A stretch of DNA of 64,000 nucleotides from Ruminococcus sp. Lineage in GTDB: Bacteria > Bacillota > Clostridia > Lachnospirales > Lachnospiraceae. Positions 33,213 through 41,679 of this stretch are shown here, piece by piece. The DNA lies in the NCBI GenBank assembly GCA_013911065.1, contig JACERV010000024.1:1-64000 (forward strand), read 5' to 3'. The notes under the pieces were generated by a model. The model did not search any database. It saw nothing but the letters and a program-made list of their open reading frames with translations, and was not told the origin of the DNA. The position numbers were made by a program, and so were the translations under genes. The number at the start of each line of letters is the position of its first letter. The first letter of the stretch is position 1.

Positions 33213-34544
33213 ATGAAAATAGCGATGCTGACCAATAACTATAAACCATTTGTAGGGGGCGTGCCTATTTCGGTGGAAAGGCAGGCAAAAGAGCTGGTGA
33301 AGCTGGGGCACCAGGTGACAGTGTTTGCGCCCCTGTACGACCAGGAGGTGGATTACGGCCAGGAATTGGATACAGAACAAAAGAAGGCTCAGGAGGGGCG
33401 TGGACAGAAAATATGCCACGAGCGCATCATCCGTTATAAAACCAGTGTGCAGAAGATGGAAAATGGAATGGTTTACCCGAAAATGATAATTCCGGAAATA
33501 CCAGAGGTTTTTGAAGAGGAGGACTTTGACTGTATTCATGTGCATCATCCGATGTTCGTCGGACCTGTGGCACTTTACCTGGGCAGAAAATACGACTTGC
33601 CTGTTATCTACACCTACCATACAAAATATGAAGATTATCTTCATTATCTCAAACCGTTCCGGGGTATGGAAAGGGCCGGAGCAGTGCGGAAAGAGGTGTT
33701 CCGGATGAGCAGAGAAAAAGTAGTACCGGGATATATGCGGTGGTTTACCAACCAATGTGATCTGATACTTGCACCTACTGCCAGCTTGCAGAGAGTGATA
33801 AAAGAGAGTGGGACCAAGACGCCCACAGCTATATTTCCTACAGGGCTGGAAGAGTCATTTTACATGCAGAATGAAAAAGAGGCTGAAAGGCTCAGAGCAT
33901 CCTACCTCCAGGGGCGTAAGCATTTGTTCTGTACTATATCCCGTCTGGAGGAGGAAAAGAACCCCCAATTCATACTCCGGGGAATTGCCAGGCTGAAGGA
34001 GAAGATAGGAGATGATTTCAAGGTTTTATTCATTGGAGAAGGAAGCATGAGATACGAGCTGGAGCAGATGGCTGAAAGGCTTGGGATTTTAGAAGAAACT
34101 GTTTTTGTGGGAAATGTGGAAAATGAAAAGGTGAAGGAATATCTGAGAGCCTGTGAATTATTTTTGTTTGCATCAAAGTCGGAGACTCAGGGAATTGTAC
34201 TGGCGGAAGCATTTGCCGCAGGCAATCCGGTTGTTGCCGTAAGGGCTACGGGAGTTGAGGATATCGTCATCAATGGTGAAAACGGGTATATGACAGGGGA
34301 AGATATAGAGGAGTGGACACAAAGAGTTATAGAAGCTTTGCAGGAAGAAAATCATGGGAGACTGAGAGAACAGGCGGAGCTGACTGCTGCCAGCTTCAGA
34401 GCTTCCAGGCTGGCCCTGTATGAAGAGAAGCTTTATGCACAGTGCATAAGGGAGAGGGCAGAAAGGAAAAGTGAATATGAAAGTGAGGCAAATCGGGCGG
34501 AGCATTTTAGTGCATCTATTTACAGGATATTTAAAACTTCTTGA
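33213..34544 (+). CDS. Glycosyltransferase family 4 protein
   Basis: A 443-residue GT-B enzyme. The N-terminal domain opens MKIAMLTNNYKPFVGGVPIS with a nucleotide-sugar-domain glycine loop; the donor domain has SRLEEEKNP and the E-x7-E region EAFAAGNPVVAVRATGVEDI. The pattern resembles diacylglycerol and phosphatidylinositol glycosyltransferases, so a glycolipid product is likely. It starts 13 bp after dedA and its end overlaps the next gene by about 68 bp. Confidence 0.88.
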   Translation: MKIAMLTNNYKPFVGGVPISVERQAKELVKLGHQVTVFAPLYDQEVDYGQELDTEQKKAQEGRGQKICHERIIRYKTSVQKMENGMVYPKMIIPEIPEVFEEEDFDCIHVHHPMFVGPVALYLGRKYDLPVIYTYHTKYEDYLHYLKPFRGMERAGAVRKEVFRMSREKVVPGYMRWFTNQCDLILAPTASLQRVIKESGTKTPTAIFPTGLEESFYMQNEKEAERLRASYLQGRKHLFCTISRLEEEKNPQFILRGIARLKEKIGDDFKVLFIGEGSMRYELEQMAERLGILEETVFVGNVENEKVKEYLRACELFLFASKSETQGIVLAEAFAAGNPVVAVRATGVEDIVINGENGYMTGEDIEEWTQRVIEALQEENHGRLREQAELTAASFRASRLALYEEKLYAQCIRERAERKSEYESEANRAEHFSASIYRIFKTS

Positions 34545-35106
34545 GAAAACCATTGTGATACGATGGACGGAAAACTCTATGTGCAGAGGAAATCAAGTTT
34601 TTGGTTTCTGGCATGAGGATAGTTTTTTTATGAACCTGGTACTGGCGGAGCTTTCTAAACAGGCCAGCCCCATAGATGTAATCGTCACTGCCGATACAAG
34701 GGGTGATTATATACAAAATTTAGTAGAACGCTGCGGAGGCCATGCAATTCGGGTACAGGATGGGTTTGCAAGTTTTGGAGCGCTGAAAGCTGTTTTTCGC
34801 AATGCTTATGAAAGAACACGCTGCATCGCAGTGGCTCTGGACGGTCCCCTTGGGCCTAGACATGAGCCCAAAAAACTGGCATTCTTTTTAGCAGAGCAGG
34901 CACAGGATGATTTTGTAGGGATTACGATTTCCTATTCTTCTAAGCTGCGTTTAAACTGGAGATGGGATAAATATGTGATACCCCTGCCATTTTCTAAAGT
35001 GATGGTGGCGGTGCATAATTATGGTGAAATTGATAAGAAGCAGATTCCGGCACTTCCTGTCAGTGCAAATATAGCGGAATGTGATATACTGGTAGAAGAA
35101 ATTTAA
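34477..35106 (+). CDS. DUF374 lysophospholipid acyltransferase-like protein
   Basis: A 209-residue protein with the DUF374 pattern: FGFWHEDSFF near residue 45 supplies the H-x4 motif and VALDGPLGPRHEPK the second signature. These enzymes resemble LpxL-type acyltransferases acting on membrane lipids. AAAGGA precedes the ATG at 34477 inside the glycosyltransferase gene; the 68-bp overlap implies coupling, or a later true start. Together with GT4 and DedA it suggests membrane glycolipid synthesis. Confidence 0.8.
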   Translation: MKVRQIGRSILVHLFTGYLKLLEKTIVIRWTENSMCRGNQVFGFWHEDSFFMNLVLAELSKQASPIDVIVTADTRGDYIQNLVERCGGHAIRVQDGFASFGALKAVFRNAYERTRCIAVALDGPLGPRHEPKKLAFFLAEQAQDDFVGITISYSSKLRLNWRWDKYVIPLPFSKVMVAVHNYGEIDKKQIPALPVSANIAECDILVEEI

Positions 35107-35128
35107 GCAGAACCGGTTAGGAGGAGCT

Positions 35129-35827
35129 ATGGAAACAAATCATATATTAATTGTGGAAGATGACAAAGAAATTAGAGAAGGAGTCCAGATTTATCTGCAG
35201 AGCCAGGGATATAAGGTGTTTCAGGCGGCGGACGGCGTGGAAGGACTGGAAGTTATGGAGAAAGAGGAAATTCATCTTGCCATTGTGGATATTATGATGC
35301 CCCGTATGGACGGAATCCGTATGACAATGAAGCTGAGGGAAACATATGATTTCCCGGTTATCATGCTTTCTGCAAAATCAGAGGAAGTGGATAAAGTTAT
35401 GGGGCTCAACATTGGTGCGGATGATTATGTGACAAAACCTTTTACGCCCATGGAGCTGATGGCAAGAGTGAATTCACAGATACGGCGTTACAGAAGGTTT
35501 CTGGAAAAACTAGAGCCAAAGGAAAATGTGCATGTAATCGGCGGCCTGGAAATCAATGAAGATACGGTAGAGGTATCTGTGGATGGAAACGGGGTGAAAG
35601 TAACTCCCATTGAATATAAGATTCTTTTGCTTCTTGCGAAGAATCCGGGACGTGTTTTTGGTGCGGAAGAAATCTATGAACGGGTATGGCAGGAGAAGGC
35701 GATTAATACCGATACAATTATGGTACATGTGAGGAATATCCGGGAGAAGATTGAAGTGGACCCGAAAAATCCAAAATATTTAAAGGTGGTGTGGGGAGTT
35801 GGATATAAAATTGAAAAACAGTCGTAG
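35129..35827 (+). CDS. OmpR-family response regulator
   Basis: A 232-residue regulator. The receiver domain (1-120) has acidic VEDDKE, the phosphorylatable Asp in VDIMMPRMDG, Thr/Ser in LSAKS and Lys in TKPF. A winged-helix domain (about 132-230) ends VKWGVGYKIE-like, here VVWGVGYKIE. AGGAGG precedes the ATG. It overlaps its kinase gene by 29 bp. Confidence 0.95.
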   Translation: METNHILIVEDDKEIREGVQIYLQSQGYKVFQAADGVEGLEVMEKEEIHLAIVDIMMPRMDGIRMTMKLRETYDFPVIMLSAKSEEVDKVMGLNIGADDYVTKPFTPMELMARVNSQIRRYRRFLEKLEPKENVHVIGGLEINEDTVEVSVDGNGVKVTPIEYKILLLLAKNPGRVFGAEEIYERVWQEKAINTDTIMVHVRNIREKIEVDPKNPKYLKVVWGVGYKIEKQS

Positions 35828-37925
35828 ACTGACGATTGTACTGATACTGGCAATACTGCTTGTGTGCTCTGTAGGGATGGTAATGTCCTATCCGGTATTT
35901 TCCAGGGAACTGCAGGAGCGGCTGGAAGAGGATAGCATCAGTGAGGATATATTGACAGAAATATGTGAACACTTGGTTAAGGGCAATTATATCTTGTACA
36001 ATGAAGCGACGGAAGTGCTTGACAGGGCATATATACTACAGGAATATGGCGGCGACCAGTTTGACTTGCTTCGCAAATATATGGATTATGAGGTGTTTGA
36101 CTGGACGGGGAATGCGCTTTTGAATAATAACAGCAAAACAACGCTGGCCGCTTTGGCAAAAAAAGAAGATACCGCCTATGCATTACGGGTAGCGTTTACA
36201 TTTCAGGAATATGGGCAAATGACTGATGTACGGGTAAATGGAAGTCAGACCGATGAAAGAATCCAGTACAATATAGAACAACGTTTATTGGTATGGCGGG
36301 ATGCCGGCGATTCATGGATGGGGATGTCCGGACCGGAAGAAGTGCAGGTAATATATGGAATAACAGAAGAAAACCTGAATTCTTATATAGAAAATAATCA
36401 GGACGTAGAGAATCTCTCTGTGTATAAATTGATGGGAAGCGAGTTGTTTGCCAGGTTTATAACTGTATTTATATTGATTCTTGCAGCGGCAGCCATTTTC
36501 CTTTCTGTGAAACAAAACACCTCTCTTGGAAGCCATAGGATATTCAGTACCCCCTTTGAAATTGTGGTCTGTGTGCTGGTTGCCATGTTAGGAACTGAGT
36601 ATTTTGTGACAAAGGTAGTGTGGCTTACTATAAGTGAAGGGCTGACAGCTTACTTGATAGGTGGGGGCAGTGGTTCCAACGGATTCTTTTCTGTCTTTGT
36701 CAATGTAGTTATGTGGTTTGTAATATTTGGAGTTGTATTCTGGGGATTTATATGCCTTAGTGCTATGTTTACAATGAAGAAAGCTTACTGGACACAAAGG
36801 ACATTATGTGTCAGGTTCTTACGTTGGATGAAAAATGGCAGCAATGCATATGGAAAAAAAGTAAAAAAGGGGGCAGATGGAGCTTGGAACAAGACAAAAA
36901 GCTTTTGCAGCAGGCAGTATGATATGTTGCTGCACCTGGATTTTCAAGATAAAACAAACCGTACCATTTTTGAAATTGTAGCCTTCAATTTTGCGGTCCT
37001 GGTACTCATATGCAGCATGTGGTTCTATGGAATTCTGGCGCTTATCATCTATTCTGCAGTGTTGTTCCTGTTTTTGAAAAGGTATTTTAAACACATACAG
37101 GCCCGGTATAAACTGCTGCTTCAGGCAACAAACCGGCTGGCGGAAGGGGATCTGGATACTCCCATAGAGGAAGATATGGGCATTTTCAACCCAATTCAGG
37201 AAGAACTGAAAAAAATTCAGGACGGCTTTAAAAAGGCGGTGGAAGAGGAAGTGAAAAGTGAGAGGATGAAGACGGAGCTGGTTACTAATGTTTCTCATGA
37301 CTTAAAGACACCGCTGACTGCGATTATCACTTATACTGATTTGCTGAAAAACGAGACAGAGGAGGAAAAGAGAAAAGAATATATTCAGGTTCTGGAGCGG
37401 AAGTCCCTGCGTTTAAAGGTGTTGATAGAAGATTTGTTTGAAATCAGCAAGGCTGCAAGCAATAATGTAATTATGAATTTTATGTGGATTGATATTGTGG
37501 ATTTGCTAAAACAGGTAGGTTTGGAGTATGATAGTAAGATAAAAGAAACAAATCTAGATTTCCGATGGACACTTCCGGAGCAAAAAATTGTATTATGGCT
37601 GGATAGCCAGAAGACCTACCGTATTTTTGAGAACCTGATCATAAACATTATAAAATATGCAATGCCGCATACAAGAGTATATGTGGAGATGAAAGAGCTG
37701 GATGACCAGGTATACATTTCCATGAAAAACATATCCGCGGCAGAATTAGACTTCGATACGGACGAGATAACCGACAGGTTCGTCCGGGGAGATGCATCAC
37801 GAAATACGGAAGGCTCCGGTTTGGGGCTTGCAATTGCAAAAAGCTTCACAGAACTGCAGAATGGCTCCCTAAAAATATCCGCAGACGCAGACCTGTATAA
37901 AGTGGAGATTACATTTTTAAAATAG
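35799..37925 (+). CDS. Membrane sensor histidine kinase
   Basis: A kinase of about 708 residues. An N-terminal membrane segment is followed by an extracellular region of about 180 residues, then four more membrane segments (about 215-420), a HAMP-like linker, HisKA with VSHDLKTPLTAI and HATPase with N-box FENLIINIIKY and GSGLGLAIA. The start is TTG at 35799 with AAAGGTGG nine bases upstream; a TTG at 35811 is an alternative. It pairs with the overlapping response regulator. The cluster suggests an envelope signal. Confidence 0.92.
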   Translation: MDIKLKNSRRLTIVLILAILLVCSVGMVMSYPVFSRELQERLEEDSISEDILTEICEHLVKGNYILYNEATEVLDRAYILQEYGGDQFDLLRKYMDYEVFDWTGNALLNNNSKTTLAALAKKEDTAYALRVAFTFQEYGQMTDVRVNGSQTDERIQYNIEQRLLVWRDAGDSWMGMSGPEEVQVIYGITEENLNSYIENNQDVENLSVYKLMGSELFARFITVFILILAAAAIFLSVKQNTSLGSHRIFSTPFEIVVCVLVAMLGTEYFVTKVVWLTISEGLTAYLIGGGSGSNGFFSVFVNVVMWFVIFGVVFWGFICLSAMFTMKKAYWTQRTLCVRFLRWMKNGSNAYGKKVKKGADGAWNKTKSFCSRQYDMLLHLDFQDKTNRTIFEIVAFNFAVLVLICSMWFYGILALIIYSAVLFLFLKRYFKHIQARYKLLLQATNRLAEGDLDTPIEEDMGIFNPIQEELKKIQDGFKKAVEEEVKSERMKTELVTNVSHDLKTPLTAIITYTDLLKNETEEEKRKEYIQVLERKSLRLKVLIEDLFEISKAASNNVIMNFMWIDIVDLLKQVGLEYDSKIKETNLDFRWTLPEQKIVLWLDSQKTYRIFENLIINIIKYAMPHTRVYVEMKELDDQVYISMKNISAAELDFDTDEITDRFVRGDASRNTEGSGLGLAIAKSFTELQNGSLKISADADLYKVEITFLK

Positions 37926-37932
37926 GGGGTCG

Positions 37933-37955
37933 GCATGGGGGTCAGACCCCTATGC
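37933..37955. repeat. Extragenic palindrome GGGGTC-A-GACCCC
   Basis: GGGGTC (37938-37943) and GACCCC (37945-37950) around one A, flanked by GCAT/ATGC arms. It lies just after the kinase stop and resembles other GGG-TCA-CCC palindromes at 2435, 25531 and 51797. Confidence 0.6.
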
Positions 37956-38022
37956 AAGCCGTTTTCAGAATTGTTTTACAATTTAGTCGGAAAACATCTG
38001 GATTTTGGGATGGGAGATACTG

Positions 38023-38979
38023 ATGTATAAGGATTACAAACAAATCAAACTTTGGCAGGGTGTATTAGTTTTAGGTTTAGCAGCAGTTATTATATTTGTG
38101 GCTGCACCTGTCTTTCTGAGACCTTTGGGGATGTATGGTACTCTGCTTGCAGAGTGGCTGATGCTGGCGGTTACCCTGGTGCTTGTACTGGCATTTGGGA
38201 GCCGTCCCGGGGAGCTTATTCCACTGAAAAGGCCCACGGGCAGTGGGATTTTTGGTACTCTATTGATGTGGGTGGGCGCTTTTTTAGTGGAGATAACACT
38301 TATATTGATTTTGAGTATCTTTTTCCCGGAGGATATTTTGAGTGTGAATGCGGGGCTTAGTGAAAGTTTGGTCAGTATTCCGTTTTGGGCCGCTTTTTTG
38401 ATTATTGCGGTTACACCTGCTGTATGTGAGGAGGTTGTGTTCCGCGGAGTGTTCCTGAAAAGCCTGAATCCACAGAAGCATAAGTGGGCGGCAATAGCGA
38501 TATGCGGGGTTATATTTGGGATTTTTCACGGGGATGTGTTCCGGTTCGTTCCTACAGCCATTGGCGGAGTAGTGATGGCTTACATTTTGCTGGAAAGTGG
38601 AAATATGTTCTATAATTGTTTTTTCCATTTTATTAATAATCTTCTGCCTGTTATTCTGCTTTTCAGCATGAAGGATGTGTATAAGGATGTATATGAAAAT
38701 GTGTATAAAGGGATGGAAGTATGGAGTACTCCTGGATATCAGGAGACATTGGTGACAAGTGTGGGTGTATATATGATAATGTGTGCTGCTGCCCCTGGGT
38801 GCCTGTATATTGGAAATTACCTTCTCCACAGTCATACTCCTGGCTATAGGGAGAAACTTTTCCCAAGCGGGAAACCAGGTACTGTGATTGCTCTGATTAT
38901 AATTTCGGTCCTGCTGTTTTTAGTGGGAACCATTTTAACGGTTTACGGTTTAATCAGGGCAGTGATGCCGATGATATAA
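38023..38979 (+). CDS. CPBP-family intramembrane protease
   Basis: A 318-residue polytopic protein of the CPBP (Abi/Rce1) family. Catalytic motifs are EEVVFRGVFL, FGIFHGD and FHFINN, with the paired Glu and the His expected to bind metal. About eight hydrophobic segments are present. GGGAG lies six bases before the ATG at 38023. A long acidic tail (SDADDINSEDTEDNSEDI) is encoded in another frame right across the stop codon, so the C-terminus may be frameshifted. Confidence 0.88.
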   Translation: MYKDYKQIKLWQGVLVLGLAAVIIFVAAPVFLRPLGMYGTLLAEWLMLAVTLVLVLAFGSRPGELIPLKRPTGSGIFGTLLMWVGAFLVEITLILILSIFFPEDILSVNAGLSESLVSIPFWAAFLIIAVTPAVCEEVVFRGVFLKSLNPQKHKWAAIAICGVIFGIFHGDVFRFVPTAIGGVVMAYILLESGNMFYNCFFHFINNLLPVILLFSMKDVYKDVYENVYKGMEVWSTPGYQETLVTSVGVYMIMCAAAPGCLYIGNYLLHSHTPGYREKLFPSGKPGTVIALIIISVLLFLVGTILTVYGLIRAVMPMI

Positions 38980-39035
38980 ACTCTGAGGATACAGAGGATA
39001 ATTCTGAAGATATTGCGGGAATAGATGACTTGTAA

Positions 39036-39083
39036 AAAACTGGGATATGGCATTTGATGGTGCTATACCCCAGTTTTTTATTT
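39036..39083 (+). terminator. Terminator after the CPBP gene
   Basis: A 17-base arm 39036-39052 pairs with 39061-39077 (two G:U) and is followed by T-rich sequence. Its A-rich left side could also serve the convergent carboxypeptidase gene. Confidence 0.88.
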
Positions 39084-39101
39084 AATATCGAGATAAATGG
39101 A

Positions 39102-40061
39102 CTATTTTCCAGTCTTGATATTTTCATATAACATCAACGTATCTGCTATTTGTGCCTGGTCCGGATCATTAATATCTTCTAGTGGTGCACCCATGACAAT
39201 ACTTATATATTCATGATTTCCTACTAGACCAAGCGTTGCCCAACATTGCCCTGCTTCAGAGGTTGTACCTGATTTCCCACCAATAATCTCAAAACCATTT
39301 TGTTCCTCTTTGTTAAGAAACTTAAGAACAGTTGATTTTAATAAAAGTCCATCAGGGTGATCGGGTGTTGATGTTGTTTGAAATGTTTCTTTTGTAATAA
39401 TTGCTTTAAAGTGACCATTATCTAATGCATAATCTAAAAGTTTTGCCATATCATAAGCAGTTGTATATTGATTTTTGTTGTGAAGCCCTTCTGGATTAGT
39501 AAAGTGTGTGTCCTTTAACCCTAGTTTAATAGCCTTAGCATTCATCATTTGAACAAAGCCTTCTACATTTCCGGCGACATGAATGGCTAAGGAATTGGCT
39601 GCTTCACCACCCGAACTTAGAATCGTTCCATACAGAAGATCTCGATAAGTGACTTCTTCCCTACTATAAAATCCTGCCATTGAAGCGTTTTGATTAACCA
39701 TATTTTGGTATGTCTCTGCATCTATTGGGGTAATTTCAGATAAGTCATTAATATTTTCTAAGGCGACAATCGCCGTCATTATTTTTGTCAGTGAAGCAGG
39801 ATATGTTTTAGAATGTGCATCTTTTTCATAGATGACATTCTCTGTTTCTCTATCAATCAGATAAATGTGTGGGCTGGTATATCTATCATTACTTCTGGTA
39901 TATTCATCATTACTTCTGGTATGTCCATCATCATTTCTGGTATATTCATCATTATTTAAGGTAGAAAAATATTCATGGGTTTCCCTCCCTACTGTAAATA
40001 ATACAAATATAATAACAATCACAACAATTAATTTTTTTTGTAATTTTAAGAACTTTTTCAT
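39102..40061 (-). CDS. Serine-type D-Ala-D-Ala carboxypeptidase (peptidase S11)
   Basis: A 319-residue DacA/PBP5-like enzyme that trims the terminal D-Ala of peptidoglycan stem peptides. It has an N-terminal membrane anchor (LIVVIVIIFVLFTVG), then SLTK with the catalytic Ser, SSGGEAAN as the second motif and KSGT as the third. Between anchor and domain lie three to four 7-residue repeats of the type DEYTRSN. AAAGGA precedes the ATG at 40061. It looks AT-richer than its neighbours, and stands alone in opposite orientation, which hints at acquisition. Confidence 0.9.
   Translation of the reverse strand: MKKFLKLQKKLIVVIVIIFVLFTVGRETHEYFSTLNNDEYTRNDDGHTRSNDEYTRSNDRYTSPHIYLIDRETENVIYEKDAHSKTYPASLTKIMTAIVALENINDLSEITPIDAETYQNMVNQNASMAGFYSREEVTYRDLLYGTILSSGGEAANSLAIHVAGNVEGFVQMMNAKAIKLGLKDTHFTNPEGLHNKNQYTTAYDMAKLLDYALDNGHFKAIITKETFQTTSTPDHPDGLLLKSTVLKFLNKEEQNGFEIIGGKSGTTSEAGQCWATLGLVGNHEYISIVMGAPLEDINDPDQAQIADTLMLYENIKTGK
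39882..39960. repeat. 21-bp tandem repeats inside the carboxypeptidase gene
   Basis: Three full and one partial imperfect copies of a 21-base unit containing TTCTGGTATATTCATCATTA. They encode the 7-residue DEYTRSN-like repeat next to the membrane anchor and keep the frame whatever the copy number. Confidence 0.85.
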
Positions 40062-40160
40062 ACTAGTATTCCTTTGCATACGTGTTTTTTATTAGGTATT
40101 CCAACAATAACTGATTTACCAATAAGTGCTTTTTCAACGAAACCGTGTCATCGAATAAAA

Positions 40161-40205
40161 AGCATCTTTAACTGATACATTTATAGTACCAAAGTTAAAA
40201 ATGCT
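40161..40205. terminator. Hairpin upstream of the carboxypeptidase gene
   Basis: AGCATCTTTAACT (40161-40173) pairs with AGTTAAAAATGCT (40193-40205) with one mismatch. T-rich runs follow on both strands, so it may terminate in either direction or attenuate the carboxypeptidase leader. Confidence 0.55.
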
Positions 40206-40250
40206 CTTTTTCTCTTTTTATTGAAGGAAATACGAATTTTTTCACAATAA

Positions 40251-40269
40251 TTTCTTACGTTTTTCTTAC
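40251..40269 (-). promoter_or_regulatory. Direct repeats TTTCTTAC with 11-bp period
   Basis: TTTCTTAC at 40251-40258 and 40262-40269 are in direct repeat exactly 11 bp apart, as in boxes for OmpR-family response regulators. They lie about 190 bp upstream of the carboxypeptidase start. The rest of 40062-40334 holds no gene. Confidence 0.4.
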
Positions 40270-40334
40270 AATAATGGAATGACTATTTTAAATGCTGTTA
40301 TTTCATTATTACTTTAAGCATGTATACGCGGGCA

Positions 40335-40367
40335 AAAAATAGACACCTCAAAAATTTTGAAGTGTCT
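40335..40367 (-). terminator. Terminator of the hydrogenase maturation operon
   Basis: On the minus strand AGACACTTCAAAA pairs with the TTTTGAGGTGTCT arm and is followed by ATTTTTTG. It lies about 50 bp after the hydF stop. Confidence 0.85.
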
Positions 40368-40417
40368 GCTTATTCCTATTTAATTTTCAATGGAAGTATC
40401 TTATTTAAATAAAAGTA

Positions 40418-41632
40418 TTACAGATGAAAGATTGCGGTGCTTCTTTCCAGGATTCCCTGCATGTGTGCAATGGCAATTCCATAGTTGCTGATAGGAATTC
40501 CCTGATCCTCTGCACACTTTAAGCGGTATTGCATTTCACGCTCATTCAGTGTACAGCCTCCGCAGTGAATGATTAGGTCATATTTTGATAAGTCTACAGG
40601 AAATTCTGTTCCGCTTGTAAACTCAAAATTCAATTGTTTCTTAGTATGACTGTTAATCCAGTGAGGGAGTTTTACCGTTCCAATATCTTCGCACTGTCTG
40701 TGATGGGTGCAGCCCTCGGAAATTAAAACAGTATCCCCGTCAGCCAGTTTATCCAAAGCCTTTGCCCCTTTTACTGCGGTCTCCAGGTTTCCTTTATATC
40801 TGGCAAATAAAATGGAAAAGGAGGTCAGCGGTATTTCAGGCGGAACTTCTGCAGACACCTTGGCAAACGCCTGACTGTCGGTTATGACCAAATCGGGCGT
40901 CTTTCCCAAATGCTCCAGTGTTTCTTTCAATTCAGTTTCTCTTACAACAATTGCAGCCGCACCGGCTTCCAATACATCCCGTATAGTCTGCTGCTGAGGT
41001 AAAATCAACCGCCCCTTGGGTGCCGCCGTATCAATAGGAACAACCAAAACAATAAAGTCTGACGGATGTATTAAATCCCCCACAATCCGACGGGTTCCGT
41101 CTTCTACAGGGGCCTGCCGTGCAATCAATTCTTTCAGTTCATGAATATGTTTTCCCGTAGTCGTACTGACTGTAATGATATTTTCAGCAGGAACACCTGG
41201 GATATCTAAAGCTGCAGGTTCAGCAGATGCTTTAGCAGTTAAATCTAATTTATTATATACAATAACGTAGGGAATCTGTTTTTTCTGAATCCGCTCAAGA
41301 ATCCCGAAATCCTCTTTTGTCATCCCTAAGGAGCCGTCCACAATAAGAACGGCAATATCCGTTTTGTTCAGAATCTGATATGCCTTTTGGATTCTCAGAG
41401 CACCCAGTTCGCCTTCGTCATCCAGCCCTGGTGTGTCAATGATGACAACAGGCCCCAGGGGAAGGAGTTCCATTGCTTTTAAAACGGGGTCGGTAGTGGT
41501 GCCTTTGATGTCGGAAACGATAGCCAGGTTTTGCCCGGTGATGGCATTGATGATACTGGATTTACCCGCATTCCGTTTGCCGAATATACCAACATGCACT
41601 CTGTCGGAAGATGGTGTGGCATTTAAACTCAT
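40418..41632 (-). CDS. hydF: [FeFe]-hydrogenase maturation GTPase HydF
   Basis: HydF is the scaffold on which the H-cluster precursor is assembled before transfer to the hydrogenase. The 404-residue protein has a Ras-like GTPase domain (P-loop GKRNAGKSSI, DTPG, NKLD), a dimerisation domain and a C-terminal cluster domain with CTHH and CGGC (the CxH...CxxC iron-sulfur ligands). It is the last gene of the hyd operon. The catalytic hydrogenase is not in the window. Confidence 0.96.
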   Translation of the reverse strand: MSLNATPSSDRVHVGIFGKRNAGKSSIINAITGQNLAIVSDIKGTTTDPVLKAMELLPLGPVVIIDTPGLDDEGELGALRIQKAYQILNKTDIAVLIVDGSLGMTKEDFGILERIQKKQIPYVIVYNKLDLTAKASAEPAALDIPGVPAENIITVSTTTGKHIHELKELIARQAPVEDGTRRIVGDLIHPSDFIVLVVPIDTAAPKGRLILPQQQTIRDVLEAGAAAIVVRETELKETLEHLGKTPDLVITDSQAFAKVSAEVPPEIPLTSFSILFARYKGNLETAVKGAKALDKLADGDTVLISEGCTHHRQCEDIGTVKLPHWINSHTKKQLNFEFTSGTEFPVDLSKYDLIIHCGGCTLNEREMQYRLKCAEDQGIPISNYGIAIAHMQGILERSTAIFHL

Positions 41633-41679
41633 ATGTAACCTCCTTGTAATTGTTCAGTAATAATCTTTCTCGGAATTCT

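Noticed and set aside
39882-39960. CRISPR-like short repeats
   Set aside because: The 21-bp units are contiguous, in frame inside a gene and have no spacers.
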